A DNA stretch of 64,000 bases from Liolophura sinensis (taxonomy: Eukaryota; Mollusca; Polyplacophora; Chitonida; Chitonidae): positions 186,001-250,000 of the forward strand of contig NC_088299.1 of assembly GCF_032854445.1 (NCBI RefSeq), read 5' to 3'. Position 1 is the first letter of the stretch, and each line of letters starts with the position of its first letter. Positions 29,961 to 39,400 of this stretch are shown in pieces. The position numbers were made by a program, and so were the translations under genes. Under the pieces are notes generated by a model. The model did no database searches and was not told the DNA's origin. It worked only from the letters and a program-made list of their open reading frames with translations.

Positions 29961-30779
29961 GTGGTGGCTGGCTCCGGTAAAAAGCTTTTGTCACGCGTTC
30001 GTCCGCTTCGATCACCAATCATCGGGTAGTGTGTCGTACCACGACTGCCACTCCCCTTAGCACCAGACGACGCGTTGCGGAGGTGGGTGGATGAGGGCTT
30101 GACGACGCGTTACGGAGGTGGGTGGATGAGGGCTTGCACCCGTTTACCTGCCTGACCACGCAGGTAAACGGGTGCCCCATCGCGTATCTATCATCCGAGA
30201 ATCTCGGTTAGATCGTGTCGTACGGGTGAGGGTGAGGTACAGTGTATGATGCCACCATGCCTGGCAAGATAGGTAGACTGCTCCGCCCGTGTTGGGCTGG
30301 GAAGAGGCGGGTGTGGAAACGGTGACCGGTGCCGAGGTCGTCCTAGGCGTGCTAAGGAGCGGTTGCTGGTGTAGGTGCCGAGGTTTGGGTGAACTGGGAG
30401 ATCCTGTCAAATTCGACCGGTGAGTCGTGGGTTCGCGCGTTGCCGTGTTGCACTTGCCGGCCAACGCTGTGGGTAGAGGTGTGGACGCCAGGTTCTCGCC
30501 CGGGTCGGCACTCCGAGGATGACACGAGATTTTGCTCCGAGGCGGCGGGGGAGAAGCCTTCCAGGTCAACGGCTAACGGAGAATCTGGTTCAATTAACTT
30601 TGTAGAAAATGAATGGCGGACTTCTCTTAGGGGAGTTGAGCGCTGAGTTCTGCGCGCCAACCCACTTACCAAGGCTGCGATTTACAGAAACAACGGCCAC
30701 GGGGCCTTTGTTCACGCGCAGGCCTCGCATGCACTGATTCATCCCTTGAGGCAGATGGATGGGATATGACACACGTCCC
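29961..30779. other. GC-rich Polinton interior without an assignable gene
   Basis: Several overlapping open frames on both strands, none with a recognisable motif, are explained by high GC content. A decayed Polinton gene probably lay here between integrase and the capsid genes. Confidence 0.4.
30136..30175. repeat. Perfect 16-bp inverted repeat (hairpin), 8-nt loop
   Basis: GCACCCGTTTACCTGC is followed after CTGACCAC by its exact complement. It lies in the GC-rich part of the Polinton remnant, next to a tandem duplication of about 38 bp (30066-30135, GACGACGCGTT...GAGGGCTT). Its function is unknown. Confidence 0.85.
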
Positions 30780-31180
30780 GTAACCATCGGAGTTAAATAC
30801 GTTTGACGCCCGTGGCCGGCACCCAAAAACTGAAGCTGGGTGGACAGCCCTCCCACTTCACCAAATAGTACGGTTTTCCACGGCGGCGTTCCGTCTGTAA
30901 GTTCTTCTCAACCTCATAAAACCTGTCCCCAGCGGACGTTACCGGTTGCCCTTAGGTCCCGTAAAACATCCCGGCCAACCGTTCCCCATCCAAGTCCTCC
31001 ACTGTGTAGACAGGCTGGCGGGGGTGGGTGTGGACGACGTGGAACATTTCCTTACTCCAAATAGGGAGACACGATTTTTCGAATTTCCCTTTGACTTTGA
31101 GCAAGGGCTGGACGCCGCTGTAAGCCGCTGGGCTGTTGGGCTCGTAGTACAATGTATGGAGAACGACATCGACAGGACTG
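30780..31180 (-). pseudogene. Polinton integrase C-terminal fragment with chromodomain
   Basis: On the minus strand one frame runs through a segment typical of the end of Polinton (rve-type) integrases, ending about 30952 at an in-frame TAA. Just past it, a chromodomain is readable (about 30800-30915): an aromatic and acidic start, a basic RRRGK turn, YYLVKW and then the FSFW-VP motif. A normally conserved Tyr is Cys. The integrase catalytic core (DDE) is not seen, so most of the gene is deleted. The reading frame is not functional. Confidence 0.7.
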
Positions 31181-31234
31181 CATCTCTCCATGGAGACATT
31201 ACTCGTGTATTGATCATATATCAATGCAAAAGCA
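31179..31234 (-). repeat. Candidate right terminal inverted repeat of the Polinton remnant
   Basis: This is the partner of the left repeat in inverted orientation. Its inner edge abuts the integrase fragment. Confidence 0.6.
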
Positions 31235-31969
31235 TGCATTCACTAGCCACGTGACTTATAAAATAGGCTACATATGTGTATATATTGAAATAATGTTTAC
31301 GTGCTAAGAGCGATAGCTACTACTTATTTTGCTCGTTAATTTTCATTGCAGAGTTTTCTCCCTTGATTACTGTCAAGTAAAAATAAGTATTCTGCGGTAA
31401 GTAACTTTTCGCACATTTAAACAATAATTGATCGCTCACTTCATCAAGATATTTATTATTCCCTGTTTTCTGATGCCTCCTTGTCACATTTTCTCATTTC
31501 TACTATTAGTATTCTCTCGTACTTTGCTATCACTGGACGCTTCCTTTTCCCTTGTGGTAAACACTCTATCCCCATCTTTCTGTATCCTATGTGAAAGAGC
31601 TAACGGCTTTGCCGTACGGGCAAACAAGCCTATATGTGTTAGTTGGTAGCTGTTGGAATATTGGTGCTTGCAGACATCTTCAAAATTTTTACACCGGTCT
31701 TCTTACATACCTTCCTCATGGTAACCTAATCATTTAAAGCCAATTCTTAAGTTCCAGCCCACGTACTAATCCACTTAAGAACGGTCTAATTAACGTTAAT
31801 TGTGACTTTTATTTGTCATGTCGCGTACGAGGAAAAACAATTTAAACAAAAAGAAACCTTGAGATATGCTAATTATAACATCGTAATTCTTATGTTCCAA
31901 CTTCATACACCAAACCACTTAAGAAAGAGTCGAAGGTCAATATTTGGGCTAAATTTGCCTTAAACACTC

Positions 31970-33175
31970 TGGGAACGGGTTTGTCACTTCAGTTTAAAGG
32001 ACGACCAACGAATGTGCTTATTGTGCATGTGAACGGGTAGACCTGAAACCGAAGCCTACAACTCAGGCTAGGCTTCATGCACTAATGAAATACAGCCTAT
32101 AGCACAAAATGATGTGCCATACACCAACAGATTGATAGTATGAATGTAAACAGTCAACAACTCAAAAGATTTTCCGAACCTATGTATGTCTAATAAAAAC
32201 TCACCTGACAGGGTGACCAACCGTTTGCAAACATTCAGGACACGCAAACACTACCCAGCAGGTTATAGGCCTAAATGGCGTACGTGTAGTGTCCATCCTG
32301 GGCAAATTGTGGATTTATATAGGTTTATATGTAAACAACACTACCCTTACAGAGAATATGGCCTATGAATGACGTAGGTCTTGAGAGCAAGTCTTTCATA
32401 TGACCGATGCATATGTGTTTTGGCAAATAGCTACAACGCAGAGCAGTATTTATTATTTATACATCAGTGAAATCCCAGTATTTCCTTCACTGATAAAAAT
32501 GATATCTTCACTGGTTAGATATCACTTTTGTTATTACATTTTGCTTTTACACTGTTGGAGACCTTAACCCTTCGGTGACCGCATCACAAGGCCGTGCACT
32601 TCCTCGCAATATATTGTTCGCCTTTGTATTCATGTGCTTAATTCACGTAAATACCTATATTGCATTAGCATTAAGCACCTTTGTAGAATGTATAATTACT
32701 TACAGACAGTTTTTAAAACTGTAAAAAGGTTAGTGAGCGCGGACGTGAACGAAATTGCAGCGCTCGTGAACAAAATCAGAAATACGACGTAAATGGCACA
32801 TTGCTTATTTTTTCACGGATGTAACAGATAAACTGACGCGCATTTACATACATGTAGAGAAAATGTCAGGATATAAATAATAAACTGAATATTGCACAGT
32901 GAAGGTTGAATACCATAAATATTGTTATCGTGAAAGACAGAAATGATAACCCGCTCGAATAGTATTCATGGTATTCAACCTTCACTGTGCAATATCCTCT
33001 ATACATCACCAGACAGTGTATGCATGCTAACATTATAGTATTATGTTGTTGTTGCACAGCATAGCCTGCATCCACCACACGCCTCGCTTACGTTTTAGGA
33101 TTAATTAATCGCTTGTTTGGAAATTGATTTAAGTGGAAACAAGAATCACCTTAAACCCAGGTGAAATCAGTTTGT
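31970..33175. repeat. Dispersed repeat, compact copy
   Basis: This is the partner of 13540-15905 in the same orientation, with the spacer reduced to about 200 bp. The perfect 28-bp hairpin lies inside it. Confidence 0.65.
32889..32995. repeat. Perfect 28-bp inverted repeat, 51-nt spacer
   Basis: Arms 32889-32916 and 32968-32995 are exact reverse complements. Partial pairing continues inward (AATATT/AGTATT). The hairpin is embedded in a dispersed repeat that is shared with 13.5-15.9 kb. Confidence 0.85.
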
Positions 33176-33650
33176 CTGGAGCGCTCGTAGCGCTCCGTTC
33201 GAGTTACGCACTGACTGTTCCTACACGTATCCTATCAAAACGCTGTTTGGTCGCTAGCCTAGCCTGACGATAAGTAAGAAGCCCGATGTCGAAGATAAAC
33301 ATCACAACTTTCGCTCAACGGCCATGTTCGACCTCGCTCTGACGACACATCTAGAAAACGTCGAATTCTACCCACTGGTACAAATGTTTCAAATATACGG
33401 CACAATTTATTACATGCAGCACGTTTTTCCGTCCATGGTGGGCTACGTTCGCGACAGAGCATATGCTAGTACCAGGGGTTGGCTGGGTGGTAGAGTAGAA
33501 TTGTCCAAATATTTGATGTGCTAATATTTGATGGACATACGGCCTCAACTGCGTACCGGTAGTCTAAGTTGCGCATGCACTTCCACAAACAATATGTCCT
33601 CGGCTTACGTCAAAGTGCGTGAGTGGAACAATCTGAGCCCCCCCCCCCCC

Positions 33651-33741
33651 AAAAAAATAGCATTAGAGTTCATGTTGAAATAAGAAAGACTGTCCCACAT
33701 AGCTTTTCTTATTTCAACATGAACTCTTATGCTAATTTTTT
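33651..33741. repeat. Inverted repeat of about 37 bp with A/T ends and 17-nt loop
   Basis: Arms 33651-33687 and 33705-33741 pair with about two mismatches, centred on GAGTTCATGTTGAAATAAG. A C-run precedes the left arm and a long T-run follows the right arm. It could be a snap-back element or a strong transcript hairpin. Confidence 0.75.
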
Positions 33742-34267
33742 TTTTTTTTTTTTTTTACAATTCATGGTATGATAAACGTTTTTTTTTTCAAAATGCATGA
33801 TAGGACTGACCATGATAGGTGGACAAAGTTAATCTTATGATTATACCGGTAGCACTAACTGCTTTAGTGAACCATTCTTGTCTATTTATGACGTTAAACA
33901 AGAATCAGGATATAAATATAGTATACAGACCGCTCTTAAAAGTTTTGTCATGCATGTATGAATTTGACGCCATGTACAATGTACTTCCAGGCGCATTCTG
34001 TGTACACCTCGTATAAGAAATTCACTAATAAGATGCTTCAGTCATTTGCATGTTGATGCAGGTGGAAACCGGGCACTTAGATGCTTGCGCTGCAGGTAAA
34101 CTGATCGTCACTTGATTTTCATTTGAACCGATTAGTATTTCCTGCCTTGGTGCAGAAAATTTCATTTATGTCAGGCTTCTAACAGGTTTACGAGTGAAGA
34201 AAGTCCGACAAAACCGGGAGGAAAACAGCTGCCTCTCGCTAAGACCCCACAGAAACCCAGACAGTTC

Positions 34268-34640
34268 CAGTGAGTGAGTGAGTGCTTGGGGTTTAACGTC
34301 GTGCGACGAGGAAGGAATACTTAGAGTGCATGCACGTGTAATGTGCCTCCTTGTTGCAGGACGGATTTCCACCGCTCTTTTATTTAGCGCTGCTTCACTT
34401 ACCGAAGGCAAGTAAGTCGCCTTCTGTAAGACGACTTACCGAAGGCAAGAAAGCCGCCCCGCCCGAGCCATTATACTGTACGGGTCAACCAGTCGTTGCA
34501 CCATCCCTTTGATGCTGAACGCCAAGCGAGGAAGTTACAACTTCCTCTTTTAAAGTCTTAGATGTGACTCGATCAAGGATTGATCCTGGATCTACCGGTC
34601 CCGAAGAGGACGCTCTACCAACTGTGCTATACGGGCCGGT
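34268..34640 (-). mobile_element. Second tRNA-derived SINE family, long copy
   Basis: Read on the minus strand it starts with a tRNA-like head: A box in TAGCACAGTTGGTAGAGCG and a degenerate B box in GGATCAATCC. The body continues to GACGTTAAACCCCAAGCACT. It contains an internal repeat of CTTACCGAAGGCAAG. It is unrelated in sequence to the main family. Confidence 0.75.
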
Positions 34641-34720
34641 CACCTACAGTGTATGCACCGCTCTCCACGCTTTAAATCACTGCCACCACCAATCACATTC
34701 TGGAGAGAATCTCCTGTATA

Positions 34721-34843
34721 TTTATTTATCTGATTGGTGTTTTACGCCGTAGTCAATATTTCTCTTATACGGCGGCGGCCAGCATTCTGGTGAGAGGAAC
34801 CGGGCAGAGCCCGGGGAAAACCCACGACCACCCGTAGATTGCT
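34721..34843 (-). mobile_element. Head-truncated SINE with 14-bp target duplication
   Basis: GAATCTCCTGTATA (34707-34720) and GAATCTCGTGTATA (34844-34857) differ at one base and bracket the insertion. The body breaks off after the segment CCCACGACCACCCG. Confidence 0.85.
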
Positions 34844-36094
34844 GAATCTCGTGTATAAGACCAAGATAAATTTCACAGTTATAAAGCATTGGTACATGAC
34901 TATTCGTCTCTAAGACATCATTTTCGAAAGTCGTCTATAAAAAATTCAGACGTTTCAAAGAACATATACACTTAAACCTGCACGTGAAATGAAAGTAAAC
35001 AATATGTATAGGCCAGAGTTCATTATTAAACAACTTCACGATCATGATGCTGCAGAGATATTTAATAATGAACTCTATCCGAGTTAGACGACTGTCATTC
35101 ACTATATGCGACGGTTTTGCTTGGCCGCGACCAGCATGAAGACCTTTTCTACAAGAATAAGTACTTGGAAACTAAAGATTGTGACTGGCTGAAAACGCTA
35201 CCCACAGCTCGTCTGTCGTCTAAATCAGCGAAGGAAAGCAAATGTGATTGACACAAAGCAGTCTGAGCATGGCAGCACCCAACATATGCTTCTGAATAAC
35301 ATAATGCCTCGCATATGATCGAGTGACCTCGATGGATGACATCTGAAATAAGTCCAGCAGAAAGAGGAGCAATGACAAGCCACTCCCAGGTGTGAAAAAA
35401 GTAGGTCATCTCGGATATAACTTGAGACTTCACATCAAACATATTTTACCTGAACATAACAAATAATCTTTGTCTTGGACACATGAACGTGGAAAACATT
35501 TTTTTACACAAATAATAAAACCAGATTTTATTGAGATGATGAGAACGATATTTATACACATGAGCATGACACCTAATTACTGGGCAAGGAAATACTTGTG
35601 TTCTTCCCAAATCCGTGAAGTCTATCATGGCGTTGAGGGGACATAAATGGAAACAGAGGTTTATTTATACCTCAATAGTCTAGATAAGTTGCTTGACAAG
35701 GTATAACATGCATGCACAGACTAGAGACCATAGCTGGAATGCAAGTCAAAATTAACACTGTTTCTCAAAAGTCGCTTATCTTCACGGCATTCAGCCACAA
35801 GAAAAAGTTTTACAATAGTTTGTAAATATTAGGCCTAATGTTGCTTAATAACAAAAAAACTACATCACGACATTAATTAAGTCTTGTACTTTAATAGTTA
35901 AGAGCGAGTTTACATCAGTTACTGTGTTTCAAGCCTGGACAGTGATACACTGCGTTTAGAATCAAAATCATGTTCTGTTCAAAGTTTGTTCTCAATCTTT
36001 TGCCAACACGGTCAAACGAAATGCTACATTTCTGTAGATTATGAAGTTTCATTTACACAGGATGTGTGGACGAAGGATTCAGTAAGCTGTACAG

Positions 36095-36160
36095 AACACA
36101 TTTTTCTGATGCCCTCACCTATACAGAACACATTTTACTGGTGCCCTCACCTATCAGACA
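36095..36160. repeat. 33-bp tandem duplication
   Basis: ACAGAACACATTTT is followed by a CTGATGCCCTCACCTAT-type block, repeated once with small changes just downstream of SNRPD1. Confidence 0.8.
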
Positions 36161-36335
36161 CAATCAATGGCATTATTTACAACCCTGATAAACAATGCTG
36201 CCCTTCCATGAACCTCTTTCAGCGCTCGGTTTCTCTCCCGGAATCTTCAGGCACATGATAACAAACTGTCCATCACATCTTTGTGATTATGGGCAGACCC
36301 AGCCAAAGGGAATTTTATGAATGTATGCGAGTTCT

Positions 36336-36412
36336 TCACCGTCTACCACGTCCTCTTCCCCGGCCCCGCCCACCTCTGCCTCGTCCCCCTCGGCCACGAC
36401 CACGACCTGCCA
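36336..36412 (-). CDS. SNRPD1: SNRPD1 exon 4 (Arg/Gly tail and stop)
   Basis: The exon has acceptor TTGTTTCAG, a short Ala-Gly followed by alternating Arg and Gly ending Arg-Arg, then TGA. The Arg/Gly tail and total length match SmD1. Confidence 0.93.
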
Positions 36413-39400
36413 CTGAAACAAGGGAGACCACTCTGTTAGCCACGACATTAAAGAACTCAATGCACAGAATTTTTTGGCAAAATTCATTAAGAAATAAATT
36501 ACGGTATTCTTTTCAACCTTGCATGTCTTACTAAAACAGCATAACCAGGCATTCAGAGAATACAGGTAGCTCACTGGTCATGTGATACATTCAAATTTGA
36601 CCTCTACACCAAAATGATGAAGAATGATTGACACTGTCACACACACACACACACATATTATTTTCAATTTAGATAGGGCTAAGATCTTGCCATTAAATCC
36701 AGAAGGGCAAAAATTATTTGACTGCCACAACTATGACTGTTTTATCAAACATGTAAGAATTGCAGAGCAGTGACTTCGTATGTTATGAATTTACTGAAAT
36801 TTTCCTCAATTTCTGAATACATACTCTGTTCCTTCTTCTTGGCCTTGGCCTTTGGTGTGTCATCAATCAGGAGGGTGTCCAGTGGTAAACTGTCAGGTAG
36901 ATAAAGTAGCGGATATTGTTACCACGTATACTCAGGGAGTCCAACTGCTGGGGATCCTTGTTCTTAGCTGTCATCTTCACTGCTTTCAAATGTGTGTTCA
37001 TGCTGACATCCACGCCTGAAGTTATAGCATAAAAACCAGAAAATTTATTATTAAATATGAATGATATGGTGTGAATCAATGAAAGGATAAAAAATCATCT
37101 GCAAACGGAACTGCACAAATCTGACAATCCTTGAAAAACAGAAAACCGTGTTCAATAACACAGTATATGAAAATCAGCACTTTTACAAAATACAGATTTT
37201 TTACTATGTTTTTTGGTTACTGCATGAAACTTCAACATGTGAACTTAGCTATAACAAATTAGCCCGATTTTATCGTTTTTTTTCTGACAGCTAACTCATT
37301 CACATACTTTCATCTTAACACCATACTTTACTTCTAGCCTGGTACTTTTTTTTTTTCATTATTCCTTAATTCACAAACAGCACCACAAATGACAGGCTGC
37401 TGAAAGACCTTTCCACATATGACCAAAGAAAAAGCCAACATGAGCTGGACTTGAACTCAAAGCGATCACAAAGGCCAAGAGTGAGGGAGTTTTAATGTCG
37501 TACTTAACAATTTTTCAGTCATATGATGACGAAGGAGTCCTTAGAGTGCATGTAATGTGCTTTCTTGCTGCAGGATGGATTTCCAACGCTTTTTTATCTA
37601 GAGCAGCTTCACTGTTGGTATGATCTGATGGCCTTGTCAGTGACAATCACCAACCCAACAATCATGATGCTAGCCAGACACCCGTCCACCCGTCCAACTG
37701 GACGGGCAATCCAGCCAAAAGGGGTATTTTGGACGGGCAAAATTTTGAATCAACATTTTTTTGGGGGGGTTAAAAAACAAAATAAATATATTTAAGATCG
37801 TTCCATCGAAACATACGTGAGGTTGTGTTGTTGTTGTTGTCTGCATTGGCGCTCGTAATCAGTGACAAAATCAATCTGCAAATGACAAAGTAAGGATATG
37901 GATCCGAACTACTTTCGTCAAAATACGATATTTTAAGGTACAATAATAGTAAAGTTCGCGGGTTAATTTTGAGAAGGGCTTCAGACTCGCGCTCTGTACA
38001 CAATGCCGACCGGAAAGGATCGGGAAAACCCGAAGATTGACGATTGGGACTGCAACTGCGTCGTCCGAGAACTTTTTCTTTCACACGTGCTCATTAAATT
38101 GTCAGTTTGTGCGATCGGTTTTTACTAGTTGTAGGCATGTCGGAAGGTAAAATTACGGACTTTTTTCGGTCAAAGAAATAGCAAATCCCAGTAGCAGCAG
38201 TAGCCATGTCGATGTCAGCAGCGAGAGTGGCGGCGATGAAGAAATTGTAGATGACCCACGAGACAGGAGTCCCATTAAGCGCGCGACAGGCACGGCGAGT
38301 CCCAGCCCACAGCCCAGTACACTGTTTCAAAGTGTATTAACATTATATGTATGTATACTAGATTGAGAATATTTTTCTAACATGTAAGTTTTCAAGTGTA
38401 TTCATATATGTATTCAGATGACAGAAATGATGTTTGACATGCACTACTGTGTCACTGTGCCAAAAGTTAATTTCTCGACATAGATATGTGACTGATAGTA
38501 CATGTATTTGAATTGTTTTTGTTTTGTTTTGTTTTTTTGTATTTCACAAAGTTTATTTCTACCTACTGTGACTTAGCTGCCTCAAATCGTATGATGATTG
38601 GTGACACTACTCTTTTTAGTGAGTGACAGTCACAGATTCAGTGGTGATAATTTTGCCTGTTCTCAGTCTCAGTTGTAAGAGCTATGTATACTGTATTCTG
38701 ATTTGGTTCCGTTGCATTTTAATGTGAAGTAGTGTAACTGTGAGTGACATGCACCTGCTGTGCCAAATTACCATGCATTTTGATTGTTTTCCTTTTATAT
38801 GTATTTTTGTGTATTTTATTGTTCACAGTTTATTTATTTCTACCTCCTGATTCACAGCATTCACATTTGAACTGTCAGAACTGCTGTGCCACATTGCCAT
38901 TGTTTTCCTTGCATCTGTATTGAATTGTGTATTTTACAGTTCAATTTGTTTTCTACCTCCTGTTCACACTTGGTTGTCCAAAGCATAACAGATTGTAACC
39001 TTACATAGTTTAATATAAAATTTATGTACTCTTTTTAGTGATTCGCAACTCAGTGTCAAGTCATTGGTGGGAAAAGTGTGATATATTGGGTGCCCCTAAA
39101 AACTGTCAATTTCTTGGGTCCAATAGTAATACATTATTTCCAGTGATATAATGGCAATTAAAGCTATTAAAAGGTCTTGATTTTCAATGATACAGTGGCG
39201 ATAAAATGTCTCCGGACGGCAGACCCCCTGCTTATTTACGGGGCCTCAAGTGGCGGCCCCCAAACCCCCTACCTTTTAGACGCCCTATTGTCAGATCCAG
39301 GCTAATGCCCTGCCAACAATGCCAACAAAACTTTGGTGGATAGAAAATGTATGCTTTACTGACACATTGTTGTAATTTGAACACCATGGTAATGGCACCC

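Larger units (their letters stand above)
27171..31234 (-). mobile_element. Decayed Polinton/Maverick element
   Basis: Polintons are large self-synthesising, virus-like DNA transposons with integrase, protein-primed DNA polymerase and capsid genes. In minus-strand order this remnant has an integrase C-terminus with chromodomain, a small-protein pseudogene and a major-capsid-like pseudogene of the F54H12.2 group. A similar sequence occurs in opposite orientation at the two ends (27171-27233 and 31179-31234), consistent with terminal inverted repeats. All coding parts contain stops or frameshifts. Polymerase, ATPase and protease were not recognised. The 30.05-30.9 kb part is visibly more GC-rich than its surroundings. 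Confidence 0.75.
31240..36335. other. Intergenic transposon zone
   Basis: This contains the compact dispersed repeat, the two inverted repeats and members of both SINE families. No coding gene was recognised, including the region around 35150-35630 where longer minus-strand frames lack family resemblance. Confidence 0.5.

Noticed and set aside
32889-32995. Hairpin arm begins TATTGCAC, the miR-92 seed
   Set aside because: Bases after the seed do not match miR-92, the loop is too long for a typical precursor and the pairing is perfect over 28 bp. The seed match alone is chance-level.
34560-34645. tRNA-like sequence with A and B boxes
   Set aside because: It does not fold into a complete cloverleaf (no paired acceptor, degenerate B box) and is the head of a SINE, so it was not called as a tRNA gene.
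35149-35628. Two consecutive minus-strand open frames
   Set aside because: The peptides show no family resemblance, and phase and splice sites do not join them convincingly. They may be transposon relics but I cannot support a call.
37683-37702. GC palindrome CCCGTCCAACTGGACGGG
   Set aside because: It is a single 8-bp stem in a local GTCCACCC repeat, too short to call a functional element.
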